From the NCBI GenBank assembly GCA_023091735.1, contig JALKBU010000810.1:1-23787 (forward strand): a stretch of DNA of 23,787 nt, read 5' to 3'. Origin of the DNA: Trichomonas tenax (Eukaryota > Parabasalia > Trichomonadida > Trichomonadidae). The translations under genes were made by a program, and so were the position numbers. Under the pieces are notes generated by a model that worked only from the letters and a program-made list of their open reading frames with translations, did no database searches and was not told where the DNA came from. Positions within the stretch are counted from its first letter, which is position 1; every line of letters starts with the position of its first letter. Below, one piece after another: positions 9,074 through 19,168 of the stretch.

Positions 9074-9214
9074 ATGTATGCTGGAGGAAGCTCAAGCATG
9101 CCTCATCCTCCTGTTTGGCCTCTATATGATGGCGGAGCTCGGATTACTTTCTTATCTCTAAATTGTCTTGTTTTTTGTTCTTGTAATGTTCAATACACAC
9201 AAGAAGTCTTTTAA
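9074..9214 (+). CDS. Possible small ORF or coding remnant, 46 codons
   Basis: A GC-richer island in an AT-rich spacer opens with MYAGGSSSMPHPPVWPLYDG and runs for 46 codons to a TAA. The Gly/Ser/Pro-rich start and the balanced codons up to about 9150 are unlike the surroundings; the second half drifts to spacer composition. It could be a decayed first exon or gene start, or a short real peptide. No family is recognised, and no Initiator match was found directly upstream. Confidence 0.25.
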   Translation: MYAGGSSSMPHPPVWPLYDGGARITFLSLNCLVFCSCNVQYTQEVF

Positions 9215-9955
9215 CTCTCAAATTTGGTTTTTAGCGAACAAAATTGGCAAAATTAGCATTACAATTATGTAAATGTTATAATAAACCATATTTTAAAAAG
9301 TGGATAAGGTTAAAAGTAGCGTTTTATCACAATTTATTTGACACTGTTTACATTAATAAAATAGTATATCTGATGCTGATTATTTTTCCATTGTTTTTAT
9401 TTTTTGAGCACTTTATTTCTATTAATCAATAATTTCAGCATATTCATTGGGAAGCTATGAGTATAAGTTGGTGTATCACATTAAAAACATGTAATATGTG
9501 CATGCATCTATGTATATTGTCGTCTCCGCAATGATTTCGTGTATTTATAAATTTAGACACTGAACAATTATTCAATTAGGAGCTTGCATTATTTGTAATA
9601 TGTTATTATGTTGTTGGCATGTGATATATTTATAATAAATATTGCTATTTACTCAATAATAAACTGATATCAAATTGTTAATGAAAAATATGAAACGATA
9701 TTATATATGTTTAACACTACAACTATGTATGGCATCACATATGAGTTATATTTGCCCATACATGTTTGAACTGGTTCTGACCCCCAGAGTTGATACACTT
9801 CTTACACACAATATATCATATTCTCTGTTTTAGTGAATACAAATGATTCATTATGAATTTTTAACTCACAGATATTAAGTTAACAGGAAATAATACATAT
9901 TAATGAATACAAAAAATTTAAATATGAAATACTATTAATTAATTGAATAATATAA

Positions 9956-12547
9956 TTAAACATTTTCTTCAGATTCAGACATTCGAACAATCTCCATGAA
10001 AACTCTTTCGAGTGAAGATGAAGAGCAAGTGTAGTATGTCATTCCGTTGTCTCCTTGAAGTCCTTGCTCCATAACATCGAACAAATCACCTATGCACATC
10101 GCAGATGCAGGGATGTTGTAAATTCTTGCGATTGGTCTCTTGATCTCGAGCGAAGAAGCCGGAAGTCTCGACTGGAAGAAGAAATCGACTTTGTTTCCTG
10201 TTGCCTCTGTCTCGTCTGTCAACTGGATGTCGATCTTGAGATCTGTTCCGAACTTCGAAGAAAGGTATTGAGGAGAACCGACAGTGTAAACGTTTCCTTT
10301 GATCATGATCGATATGTCGTCACAGAGTGCTTCTGCTTCGCTAAGAATGTGTGTGCAGAGCATGAATGTCTTCTTTCCTCTGTAGAAGTTGATCATCTCG
10401 TGGACTTGGTGCCTTGACACAGGATCGAGTGTTGCAGTTGGTTCATCGAGAAGTATGATTCTGGCTCTTCCGAAGAAGCTGAGAGCGATCGCGAGCTTCC
10501 TCTGGTCTCCGTCGCTGAGTGCCCTGACAGGAATGTTCTGGATGCTCTCGATGTTGATGAGTTGAATCAGTCTCTTAGAGTTTCGCTGTTCGTTCTCAGG
10601 CGACATCTTGAGGAGGAGCGCGTAGAAGTGGAAGTGCTCGCTGATCGTCATGTCGTCGCACAAGTGTGTGTTGAACTGAGGGCAGATGCTGAGGATGCTC
10701 GAGTTGTTCTCCTCTGTGATGTCCTTTCCATCAATCTCAATCGTTCCTGAAGATGGATGCAATAACGATGTTATCATGCTCATCAGCGTCGTCTTTCCTG
10801 CGCCGTTCGCGCCGAGGAATCCGAAAAGTGCTCCTTTCTTGATTCCGAGTGAGACATCATTGACTGCAGGAATCGGCTTTCCCTCTGTGTTGAAGAATAG
10901 TTTGGAGACGTTCTTGATCATGACTGCATAGTCGTGATTCTCTTCGACTTCTCTCTCCATGTCTTTTGCCTCCTGTGTGACTTCGTGCTTCCTCTTCTGC
11001 TCCTGGAAGAACTCTGTGTAGTCGCTGTAGTTCATCTTAGCGACCTTTCTCTTGATGAACTCGCGTGACCACTCGATGATCATCAGGATGACTGTGTATA
11101 TGACAATGTCAACGTAAGAGAGAATAAGGTAAGGAAATGCACCGCTGTCTGATGTGAAGTAGTATGCAGCGCCTTTGCTGTTGAACATTGACTCCATGAA
11201 AACTCTCTGCATGTATCCTTCGAGGAGGAGAGGAGGGAACAGACCGAAGAACCATGATGCACTCTTCGTACTATCGCCGTCGCCACCGATCATGACGACA
11301 ATGACCGGTATCATCAGCATGATGATGTTCAAGATGAATATGTTCCTTCCTGCCGCGTCTGAGTTCTTGAAGAGGAACGAGAGGCAGTATATGTATAGCA
11401 TGAGAGAGAAACCGCTCACGAATAGCAAGTAGTATGTCACTCCGAGGTTGTCAGTGAACTGCTTGATTCCGAATATGATGAATAGGAGCCAAACGAGTGT
11501 GATCTCGATCGCCCACGTGAACATGTCGAACAAGAACGTGATCACCCAGTATGGGAGGATCTTGAGAGAGCACGAGACCATGTACGCTCTGACCGGTCCC
11601 TGGATGTCGACGATCGGTCTCGTTATCACAGAAGATATTATTGATGTGAGACCGACAGCGATGAGCATTGGTGATATCATCGCGAACATTGAGTCCTGCG
11701 AGCTTCCTGTCAGGATTGAGTAAATGAAAGAAACATCATTGAGTTTGCTGATGTTCCTGCTCTCGTACTCGTTGATCAGTTCTCTCTTGATGTTGTCTGG
11801 GACTTCGCTGAATGCATCACCATCGAAGTCTGGAATCGAAGAAAGTGTTGCGAGTTCGACTCTGTATAAGATGCTGAGTCCGACGAAAGATGTGTTCAGT
11901 CCTTGATAGTTCTTCGGATCTTGCTCGATTGTGTCATTCCATATCATCGTGAGAGAATTTCCTCCGTTTGCATTGAACTCGTCTGGGATCTCAATTCCCA
12001 TCACGACGTATGTGTGGTTCTCCTGGAACTTGTAAAGCTCTTTGTTCGCTTCAGCTGCTGTCTCGAAGAAGATGATATTCGGTTCATATCCTTTATCCTT
12101 CTTGAAGAGCATCTTGAGCGAATCGACATACTTCTTCTGGAATGGTTTGTTTTCGAATCCACTCTTGTAGTCACTTGCAGCAACGAACAAATAGTTGGAA
12201 GAATGAGGGAATGCGTTGAAGTTGAAATCAGTGTAAGAATCGCTGAAGACCGCCGCTGTCATGTACTTGATCAAGATTGCCAAGCATGAGACGATGAGTG
12301 TCACGATGATATTTGCGATGAATGAACCGAATGACCTTTTGATCGAAATCCACTTCCTGTAGAACATCGCTCTGTACTGAGATGCGAATCTTTGATACTT
12401 TTTGTCGAAATCCGCTTCTTCTGCTTCCGACAATTCTGGGTTCATTGCCATGATGCTGCTTGTCCTCCTTGATACTTCGGACTTCCTTTTTGACCTCGCA
12501 GACTCATGTAGTGAGTATCCAATCGGATATGTTTCCGCTGGAGACAT
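9956..12547 (-). CDS. Half-size ABCA-type ABC transporter with degenerate signature motif
   Basis: An 863-residue half transporter. The order is: cytosolic N-tail (1-70), first membrane helix (about 73-97), a large non-cytosolic loop (about 100-280), five or six further helices (about 287-495), then one nucleotide-binding domain (about 540-760) and a C-terminal tail. This is the half-molecule layout of the ABCA subfamily, whose members mostly move or flip lipids. Walker A is GANGAGKT (579-586), the Q-loop Gln is 624, Walker B IILLDE has Asp701 and Glu702, and the switch is His733 in CTHILSEAEA. The signature reads LSDGD (677-681, bases 10505-10519) instead of LSGGQ, so the second Gly and the Gln are both replaced by Asp. 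It is divergent from the second ABC gene, with an Initiator-like element 5 bases upstream. Substrate unknown. Confidence 0.9.
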   Translation of the reverse strand: MSPAETYPIGYSLHESARSKRKSEVSRRTSSIMAMNPELSEAEEADFDKKYQRFASQYRAMFYRKWISIKRSFGSFIANIIVTLIVSCLAILIKYMTAAVFSDSYTDFNFNAFPHSSNYLFVAASDYKSGFENKPFQKKYVDSLKMLFKKDKGYEPNIIFFETAAEANKELYKFQENHTYVVMGIEIPDEFNANGGNSLTMIWNDTIEQDPKNYQGLNTSFVGLSILYRVELATLSSIPDFDGDAFSEVPDNIKRELINEYESRNISKLNDVSFIYSILTGSSQDSMFAMISPMLIAVGLTSIISSVITRPIVDIQGPVRAYMVSCSLKILPYWVITFLFDMFTWAIEITLVWLLFIIFGIKQFTDNLGVTYYLLFVSGFSLMLYIYCLSFLFKNSDAAGRNIFILNIIMLMIPVIVVMIGGDGDSTKSASWFFGLFPPLLLEGYMQRVFMESMFNSKGAAYYFTSDSGAFPYLILSYVDIVIYTVILMIIEWSREFIKRKVAKMNYSDYTEFFQEQKRKHEVTQEAKDMEREVEENHDYAVMIKNVSKLFFNTEGKPIPAVNDVSLGIKKGALFGFLGANGAGKTTLMSMITSLLHPSSGTIEIDGKDITEENNSSILSICPQFNTHLCDDMTISEHFHFYALLLKMSPENEQRNSKRLIQLINIESIQNIPVRALSDGDQRKLAIALSFFGRARIILLDEPTATLDPVSRHQVHEMINFYRGKKTFMLCTHILSEAEALCDDISIMIKGNVYTVGSPQYLSSKFGTDLKIDIQLTDETEATGNKVDFFFQSRLPASSLEIKRPIARIYNIPASAMCIGDLFDVMEQGLQGDNGMTYYTCSSSSLERVFMEIVRMSESEENV

Positions 12548-12552
12548 TGTTT

Positions 12553-12562
12553 AAAAATGTGA
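12553..12562 (-). promoter_or_regulatory. Initiator-like element, minus-strand ABC gene
   Basis: On the minus strand the sequence is TCACATTTTT, which matches TCAYTWYT except at the fifth base. Its A at 12560 would give a 13-nt leader to the ATG at 12547. Confidence 0.45.
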
Positions 12563-12871
12563 AAAACAAGGATTGGCCAGTTTTTTTCAGAATTCAAAAT
12601 GATCTAAATTTTATACATAAAAACTAAACTATTGTGTTATTTAATGATGCTGTAGACATAAATTTATATTTTTTTGTTTACTTCATTTTGGATAAGGAGA
12701 AAAAAATCACGATCATTTGATTTTTTTGAAAATTCACAATTTAAATTTTGGATTATTTCTATATTATTTGGTCAATTGATCAAAAATATTTAAAATTTTG
12801 GATCAATATTTTGTGAGATTTTCAATTTTTGATATGAAATTTGTCAGAGAGGAAATCCAAAAGTTTATAGT

Positions 12872-12879
12872 TCATTTTT
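12872..12879 (+). promoter_or_regulatory. Initiator element, plus-strand ABC gene
   Basis: TCATTTTT is a full match to the trichomonad Initiator TCAYTWYT. Its A at 12874 lies 7 nt before the ATG at 12881, an ultra-short leader typical of trichomonads. This fixes the start codon. Confidence 0.65.
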
Positions 12880-12880
12880 T

Positions 12881-15376
12881 ATGACTTCAAGAGTTTCATC
12901 TGAAGATGACCTCATAGTGAACAGCGGTGACTGGTCAAGCAGACAGCCGACTTTTTGGAAGACAACGAAGTCTTTGTTAAGAAGGTCGTTCTTGATAAAA
13001 ATTAGAGATTTGTCAAACATTGTCTCAGAGTTGATTGCAATATTGATCATTATACTTCTCGTTCTGATAGCGAACTTGGGAAAGATGCCTACTGATCCCA
13101 TCGTCAATCCAGAGAAACAAAGCATCGATACAATGTTCGGATCATTGATTTACCAATACATGAAACTCGTCGCAATCGGTGAAGGAGGAAACTACGTTGC
13201 AGGTCCAGACAACAAAGTGACGAGAGACATCATCGGCGGTTTCTTCAACAACAGGACGATTCCTTTATTCGATGCAGAGACGAAGAAAGTCGTTGGTATG
13301 ACGAATCTCACAGAAAAGTTCAAGTACATGGATTCAATCTCGGAATTCAGTTCAGACTTTGAAACAACGTCAGCATCATCGAACGGAATCTTCATCAACG
13401 ATGCAGAAAACCAGGAGTTCAGGATCAACATGTCTGCAAACATCGTCCTCAACAGCGAGATGGCATCGCTTTACACGACGCTCATCCAAGCTGTGTCACA
13501 GTACACGTTCGAGAAGGCAGGACCGAAGATGGCCGATGCAAACAGAGCGATGAATGCGAAGCTTCAGGAGTACATAGATTCTCTCCCTAATGACAAAGAA
13601 GATCTCAAGCAGATTCTGACGAAGCAGCTCCAGAAAGATACATTGACGAACTTCGCAGTTCCGAATATATCAGGACTCGTCATGGAGAGGCCTTCGAGGA
13701 AGAAAGGAATCCCGATCAACTTGGCCGTTTCGTTCCTGTCTGCGATTCCTGCAGTCATTGCAGCGATGCCAGACTTGTCGATGATCCTCGAGGACAAGGA
13801 GTCTCACATGATGACTTTCATCTTCCTGATGGGATCGAGCGAGACAGCGTACTACTTGGTCAGCTTCATCACGACGTTCGTAATGTGCTTCGTCCCTTAT
13901 TTACTTCTCAGCATTCTATTCTCTGGCTTTGTAGTCATGAAGGGAACGAATTTCATTCTCATATTCATACTTTCGATTCTGTATCTCATCTCATACATAA
14001 TATTCCAGGCATTCTTTTCGACGTTCTTCACGAAGAAGAGCACAGGAAGAGTCATCATCACAGTCTTCCTCATTGCGACTATCTTCTTCGGATACCTCAA
14101 CACAAGTTTCACAGTTAAGGCAGCGCCAGGAATCAAGCACATTTTCTCTATCATCCCGTTCGAGGCGTGGGAGCTCTGTGTCAACGTCATGTTCGAGATC
14201 GTTCGGACGAACGGAAACCCACTCAGCTGGGGCGACGTCAGCAGGAACGACATTGGATATCCGCTCTGGATCGGTTTCCTTTGGTTCGTCCTCGACATCG
14301 TGATCTGGGGAGTTTTGTTCATCGTATTCAACGCGACGAACCAGAGAGGATTCGGAAGTCCTCCGCTCAGGTGGTCAGACATCTTCAAGTGCCACTTCAG
14401 GAAGAAATCTGAGATCGAGATCGAGAACATCGACGCAAACGACACTCTTATCAGCGTCGACAACTTGAAGAAAGTTTATCCGGAGCAAAAGAAGAAGAAA
14501 CAGTGTGCTATCGACGACATCTCATTCGAGATCAAGAAAGGCGAGATCATCGTCATGATTGGTCCTAACGGTGCCGGAAAGTCATCTATCATCAACGTCA
14601 TCGCGGGGGCAATTCCAGCGACAAACGGAACAATGGTCCTCGGCGACCAGCCTCGGATGAATCAGTTCGGCGGAATCCAGAAGTGCCTCGGAATCGTCTT
14701 CCAGGAGAACATCATATATAGGCTGCTCAGCATCAGGGAGCACCTCGAGATCTTCGGAAGGATCAGAGGAATCGACGAATTGACACTCCAGGACAACATA
14801 GACTTCTTCGCAGACAACTTGCAGCTGCGCGAGATGCTGCCGAACAGAGCAGGCGACTTGTCCGGCGGCCAGAAGAGGAAGCTCTGCATCGCGCTCTCGC
14901 TGCTCGGAAACCCGCCAATCATAATGATGGACGAACCGACAGCGGGTGTCGATGTGCAAGCGAGGCAGCTCATCTGGAAGACAATATCAAACCTCAAGAA
15001 CTCAACGTGCATCGTCACGACACACGCACTGGAGGAGGCTGAAGCAGTCTCTTCGAGGATGTTCGTTGTCTCTCGCGGCAAGATTCCATTCCTCGGAACG
15101 TCGACAGAACTCAGGAGCAAATTCAAGTGCGGATACCTCCTCAAACTTGACTGCGACGAGACGAACATGGGAGATATTCTTAAGCTTTGCAAGGAGCACA
15201 TCAAAGAGTCAACAATCCTTGAAGAGAGGAATGACATGATCAGCATCCCAGTCAACAAGAATATCGGGAAACTCCTCAAATCGATAGACAGCAACAAGGA
15301 AAAGCTCGGTATCGACAAATACTCTTTCACTGTTGAGCAGCTCGAAGATGTTTTACTCAGAATTCTTGAACACTAA
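12881..15376 (+). CDS. Half-size ABCA-type ABC transporter with canonical motifs
   Basis: An 831-residue half transporter with one membrane domain and one nucleotide-binding domain. Helices lie at about 46-66, then a large loop (67-275), then about 279-297, 310-350, 356-380, 391-409 and 461-484. The nucleotide-binding domain spans about 523-740. Walker A is GPNGAGKS (561-568), the Q-loop Gln is 608, the signature is canonical LSGGQ (660-664), Walker B IIMMDE has Asp684 and Glu685, and the switch is His715 in VTTHALEEAEA. The loop has many charged residues and potential N-glycosylation sites (for example NRT at 124 and NLT at 142). Its head-to-head position and opposite signature status suggest it pairs with the product of the minus-strand gene. 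Substrate unknown; ABCA relatives mainly handle lipids. Confidence 0.92.
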   Translation: MTSRVSSEDDLIVNSGDWSSRQPTFWKTTKSLLRRSFLIKIRDLSNIVSELIAILIIILLVLIANLGKMPTDPIVNPEKQSIDTMFGSLIYQYMKLVAIGEGGNYVAGPDNKVTRDIIGGFFNNRTIPLFDAETKKVVGMTNLTEKFKYMDSISEFSSDFETTSASSNGIFINDAENQEFRINMSANIVLNSEMASLYTTLIQAVSQYTFEKAGPKMADANRAMNAKLQEYIDSLPNDKEDLKQILTKQLQKDTLTNFAVPNISGLVMERPSRKKGIPINLAVSFLSAIPAVIAAMPDLSMILEDKESHMMTFIFLMGSSETAYYLVSFITTFVMCFVPYLLLSILFSGFVVMKGTNFILIFILSILYLISYIIFQAFFSTFFTKKSTGRVIITVFLIATIFFGYLNTSFTVKAAPGIKHIFSIIPFEAWELCVNVMFEIVRTNGNPLSWGDVSRNDIGYPLWIGFLWFVLDIVIWGVLFIVFNATNQRGFGSPPLRWSDIFKCHFRKKSEIEIENIDANDTLISVDNLKKVYPEQKKKKQCAIDDISFEIKKGEIIVMIGPNGAGKSSIINVIAGAIPATNGTMVLGDQPRMNQFGGIQKCLGIVFQENIIYRLLSIREHLEIFGRIRGIDELTLQDNIDFFADNLQLREMLPNRAGDLSGGQKRKLCIALSLLGNPPIIMMDEPTAGVDVQARQLIWKTISNLKNSTCIVTTHALEEAEAVSSRMFVVSRGKIPFLGTSTELRSKFKCGYLLKLDCDETNMGDILKLCKEHIKESTILEERNDMISIPVNKNIGKLLKSIDSNKEKLGIDKYSFTVEQLEDVLLRILEH

Positions 15377-15730
15377 TGATATATATGATGTACATTTTAA
15401 TTTTATTCTAAATATTTATCTCTTTTAATAAAAAAAAATGTGGAAAGCAATCAAATTAATATAATTATATATATTTTTGGAATTGATAAAATTTGAAACC
15501 TTTTGCTGTTTTGACTACACCTTATTATAGGGTATCAGTTGTGAACAATTGAAATGAATAAGAGTTAAAATTGTCCTTCTGAAATTCTACATTTACAGGT
15601 CTCATTGAATAACATATAGAAATTCCGATGCAACATAAAGGATCTCTTTGTTCTGTATAATTATGTGCCTAGATATTGAATTTGAAATGATATAGGAAAT
15701 AATTTCATCAATCATTTATGAAATTTTCAT

Positions 15731-15867
15731 CAATTAAAAGCTGCTTTATGAATATATGAGCGGTAAAATCATTTATGAACTTTTCATCATTCATTTGATT
15801 AATAAATAATTTCAGCAATTTAATCAAGCTGTTTTATAAATATATGAACGGCGAAATCATTATAAAC
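15731..15867 (+). repeat. Diverged direct repeat, about 50-base units
   Basis: Bases 15731-15780 and 15816-15867 align over most of their length. Both contain AGCTG(C/T)TTTAT(G/A)AATATATGA(G/A)CGG(T/C)(A/G)AAATCAT. The offset is about 85 bases. ATTTCATCAATCATTTATGA-like words occur just upstream as well, so this may be an old tandem array. Confidence 0.55.
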
Positions 15868-16085
15868 CAAATATGCAATTGTTGGATAGATCATTCATTC
15901 TTTAAAACAATGACCATTCATCAAATATACATGAATTATCCTTTATCTAGAGTTTTGACAGAAAATGGCAATTGAAAGTGTTCATATATAGGCAGCCTAT
16001 GAATTGGTAATGAATGTATCGACTTACAATTGGTTTTCATCAAAAAAATTGATCAAATCAAACTCAAAAAAGGCTAATTTGGACG

Positions 16086-16103
16086 CCAATTACTCATAAT
16101 TGG
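16086..16103. repeat. Perfect short inverted repeat
   Basis: CCAATTA (16086-16092) and TAATTGG (16097-16103) pair perfectly around a CTCA loop. Isolated, with no known role. Confidence 0.4.
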
Positions 16104-16315
16104 ATATAAATAACACTAGTAAAGAAAAAAACATCCATTAATAAAGTGATTTTAAATTTTGCAGCTTAAATAGACTTTATCTCTTTATGTAATGGCTTTT
16201 TATACTTCATTGAAACGTAACATGAATTTGCCTTTTCGTTTTCTATCTAATCATTGTAATTATTTTGGATTTGCTTCGTTTTTTGTAATTTCATATCATA
16301 ACATTTCGACGAATT

Positions 16316-16440
16316 GTAGACATTTCTTATGCTCATCCAAACATCTTAGCATCTACTTCGGCAACACATCACACCCAGAAGGTCAGAGCATTGTGTTGTC
16401 GGTAGTCACAGCCAACACATAGATGAGGAGTTGTCCTTTG
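16316..16440 (-). other. GC-richer island, possible coding or RNA relic
   Basis: This stretch is visibly less AT-rich than its surroundings. CAACACA and TGTGTTG (near 16362-16400) can pair. On the minus strand, short in-frame stretches such as TTPHLCVGCDYRQHNALTFW look protein-like but are broken by stops. It could be a decayed Cys-containing gene or a structured RNA. I cannot decide between them. Confidence 0.25.
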
Positions 16441-16674
16441 AGACTTATTGTGCATGCTATACACACGTTTCCTATATCATATATCTTATGGCATTCTACA
16501 TATAGTTGATTATAACCACAATAATGAAATAGCTTAAATATATAAAAAATTTTCGACCTTGAATATTTGGAACAAATATTGAATTCCAAGGAATTTTACT
16601 TCATGATTTGTGTTGTCCAAGTGTAGCTGTAGTAGTTAGAAATGACATAATTAATTTTATTAGTATATAAACAA

Positions 16675-17253
16675 TTAAATTAGAATTCTTCTGCTATTAG
16701 CACATAAATCAATGTCCAAGAAAGCCGGCTTGACAACATTTCTGAACGCAAATGGTGGAATTGGCTTCGTATTAATCTGAATAGGTGATTGAATTGGATG
16801 TAAATCGATTTTTAGATCTGGAATTGCTTCTATTGGTTTAGGAACCTCTTCTTTTAGCTCCAGTATCAATTTTGTGGCCTTTTGTCGTTGATTTTTTAGG
16901 ACTGGAACTTCGAGATTGTGATATTTTGTCAAAGCACTATTCCACCTATTCTTCACGTTGTTTCCACTGCGTCCTGGTAAGAATTGTGAGATCTGAACCC
17001 ACCTTGGTCCAAATTCTTTGTATTTTTCAACAATAATTTCGTCTTCTTCGCTTGTCCATGGTTTATTTACGACTTCCTTGAACAGATATTGGTTGTATCT
17101 ATCGCGGCATTGCGTTGCTGTTCTTCCTGGGATCATATTCGCTATTTCACGCCATGTCTTTGTTTTCTTTTGCTTAACAAGCTCGCGGAGAAGATTGTCC
17201 TCGTCGGCTGTGAAGCGGTGACTGCGATGTCTGTTCTCTTCTTTGTCGATCAT
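16675..17253 (-). CDS. R2R3 Myb DNA-binding protein
   Basis: A 192-residue nuclear-type protein with two Myb (SANT) repeats. Repeat one covers about 10-57, with Phe14 in place of the first Trp, Trp34, and a helix with PGRTATQCRDRYNQYL. Repeat two covers about 62-108, with Trp66, Trp85, Trp104 and PGRSGNNVKNRWN. The spacing is that of small trichomonad Myb regulators, several of which bind promoter elements of trichomonad genes. The C-terminal 85 residues are Pro/Ile/Lys-rich without a recognised domain and include repeated P-I motifs around 150-166. The start MIDKEENRHRSHRF gives a full first repeat. The neighbours are spacers, so no target is indicated by position. No Initiator match was found directly upstream. 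Confidence 0.92.
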   Translation of the reverse strand: MIDKEENRHRSHRFTADEDNLLRELVKQKKTKTWREIANMIPGRTATQCRDRYNQYLFKEVVNKPWTSEEDEIIVEKYKEFGPRWVQISQFLPGRSGNNVKNRWNSALTKYHNLEVPVLKNQRQKATKLILELKEEVPKPIEAIPDLKIDLHPIQSPIQINTKPIPPFAFRNVVKPAFLDIDLCANSRRILI

Positions 17254-18407
17254 TTATTATTTTATGTGTTTTTTATAAATTCTTTTTGAGTAGTTTATGA
17301 TCATTTAAAAATTGAATAAAGAGATACCAAAATAATTTGCGTCTTATGGTAATATCAATTTTATCAAAACGGTAACGTTGTGATTTTATTTATTCGGAAC
17401 TGGAAAATTATATTTATTTGAGGTTTATTATCCTAAACTATCAAAATTTTTAAAAATTTGAGGGGATGATGTGAATAATTGTTTTTCCCAGAATATATAT
17501 TGATATTTTGTGCAATATCTAAATCGATAAAGACATGTGTAATTTTGCATATTATATCTCCATACACATTCTAATCTTTCCTTCGTTAATGTTTGTCTTC
17601 ATGCTCATTAGCTTACCACATTTCAAGATGATCTCCTGAATACTACAAAAATTTTGAGATTATGATTAATATTTACGTATTAAACCCGAGTTTGCTTCTA
17701 AAACAAAAATAAAATTTATATTTTGCGACGATAGATCCTTATTTGGCCGGAGGACCCTTAAGAAAAATCAAATTTGATTATTTTGTAATTTTCTTGATGA
17801 ATTCGACCATAACTTTGATGATCAATTGTGGATTTATAAATGAAATGAACGTTTGATACTATTTATTTTTTGTTAAGTGATTTGATGATATAAATTATTC
17901 AATTGAAAAGTAATGAAATAAACTATTCAAAAAGTGAAAAGTTACAGCTTTCCATGTTCACTAAAATTGGAAAATAACATTATAGTATTCAAAATATTTG
18001 AATTGAGTTGTAAATAAACTTCAGAAAATTTTATCTCAAAATATAATTTTATTTGTTTATTGGCAAATAGACCAAAAAGTATAAATTTATATTGAATTAA
18101 CCTTAGAATGTCAAATCTTTAAAAACACACCAAATAATGAAAATTATTCTTTCATACTTTAATTATAGATTGACAATGACGTAAATGTTCTATTTATTTG
18201 ATCATATCGCGAAAATAAACAAAATTTTGCAACTTTCGCATTCGACTTGTACTGTGAGCTTTCTTATTGATGATATATGATCTGTTATTGATATAGATGG
18301 TGTTTCTTCTGTCCCTTAATTTTCAAATCATTGTGCAAAAGTCAAACACTTTGAAATAATAAAGGTTTGAAGCAACAAAAATCTGAATCTTTTCCGAACA
18401 CTTTGCT
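17254..18407. other. AT-rich spacer upstream of the Myb gene
   Basis: No gene or clear repeat found. The sequence is strongly AT-rich with stops in all frames. Confidence 0.55.
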
Positions 18408-18812
18408 ATGGCCTTAAAACGTGTTTTGACACAGAATCGAAGTGAAATTGATGAGATAAAATTGAGCAAAATTTGTAATTCTCTTATTGATAAAGCAAAT
18501 CAGCATAATTAGCATATATTCGATGAATGCTTTTGTGATTCAAAGAGTTATGATGGTATTACCGAATTAATTCATGAGATATTGAGTGATTCGGGTGAAT
18601 TTTCGTTTTTAGACCTTAAGCACGATTCCAATTGTGCTTCTTATAGAATGTGATGATTATGAGCTTGTATTGTTTGACATTTGGAGATAATATATCAAAT
18701 TGTTTCAAAATAAGACTTTTTCGATAATTTCGATGAGAATCATGAACTCCCTGAGAGGGGTAGTCTTCCCCATGTTGCAAGAATGGAAAACGCAGGATTT
18801 GAAATATTTTAA
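18408..18812 (+). pseudogene. Decayed unassigned coding fragment
   Basis: From ATG 18408 one frame reads MALKRVLTQNRSEIDEIKLS and continues as a helical, Leu/Ile/Lys-rich sequence. A TAG at 18510-18512 interrupts it; the frame then resumes with HIFDECFCDSKSYDGITELI and reaches consecutive stops near 18655. Further on, RGSLPHVARMENAGFEIF (to 18812) is again protein-like and faintly recalls an ankyrin repeat start. The codons are less AT-biased than spacer. Taken together this is probably a dead gene, perhaps of the large trichomonad ankyrin family, but the family call is weak. Confidence 0.35.
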
Positions 18813-18949
18813 TATTTAAAATATGCATTTTATATTTATTTATTAGAAAATTGTTCATTTTTCAAATGACTTTTTTTATTATAAATAACTAAATTAATTT
18901 TATTTTTCATATATAGAATAGCTGTAAAGTAGATAGAATGAAATCACGA

Positions 18950-19168
18950 TCAACAGGAAAGATCGAAATATTTTCCACAATTACCGTAAATTTGATTAAT
19001 TGTCACGTTGATCCCGTTCATAGCATCAGGGAGGCTGTATAGAAGAATAACGCATGACTTCCATTGCCCATCTTCGAGAACTAATCATGTAAAGAATATT
19101 TTCACTAGTCCTTCGAGAATCGGAATTAAAAGAGGATCAGGGACCTGTATATTTGATATTTCAAAAAG
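18950..19168 (-). pseudogene. Decayed unassigned coding fragment
   Basis: A minus-strand frame open from 19168 reads SNIQVPDPLLIPILEGLVKI, meets one TGA (in TTT ACA TGA TTA, near 19087), and resumes with LVLEDGQWKSCVILLYSLPD and a further stretch ending in a TGA at 18950-18952. The composition, Trp and Cys content and GC level are those of coding sequence. No start codon or family is recognised; a helical-repeat (HEAT/armadillo-like) protein is possible. It appears to be a broken internal piece of a host gene. Confidence 0.4.

Larger units (their letters stand above)
8782..9955. other. Spacer downstream of the TPR gene
   Basis: Mostly AT-rich non-coding sequence. It holds a short direct repeat (8989-9039) and one small GC-richer open frame (9074-9214), both listed separately. 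A 62-codon frame at 9244-9432 is low-complexity and not called. Confidence 0.5.
12548..12880. promoter_or_regulatory. Shared divergent promoter region of the two ABC genes
   Basis: A 333-base, very AT-rich spacer between two head-to-head genes, with an Initiator-like element close to each start codon. It is rich in A and T runs and in GATCAA/TTGATC-like words (for example near 12775-12808). Coordinated expression of the pair is plausible but not shown. Confidence 0.55.
15377..16674. other. AT-rich spacer with short repeats
   Basis: No confident gene. It holds a diverged direct repeat (15731-15867), a perfect inverted repeat (16086-16103) and a GC-richer island (16316-16440), each listed separately. 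Confidence 0.5.

Noticed and set aside
11903..12289. Plus-strand frame of 128 codons inside the minus-strand ABC gene
   Set aside because: A shadow of the ABC coding sequence without recognisable features.
13897..14463. Long antisense open frame (188 codons) inside the plus-strand ABC gene
   Set aside because: It mirrors a strongly supported coding region, has no domain, and is explained by codon bias of the sense gene. The same applies to the antisense frame at 14662-15330.
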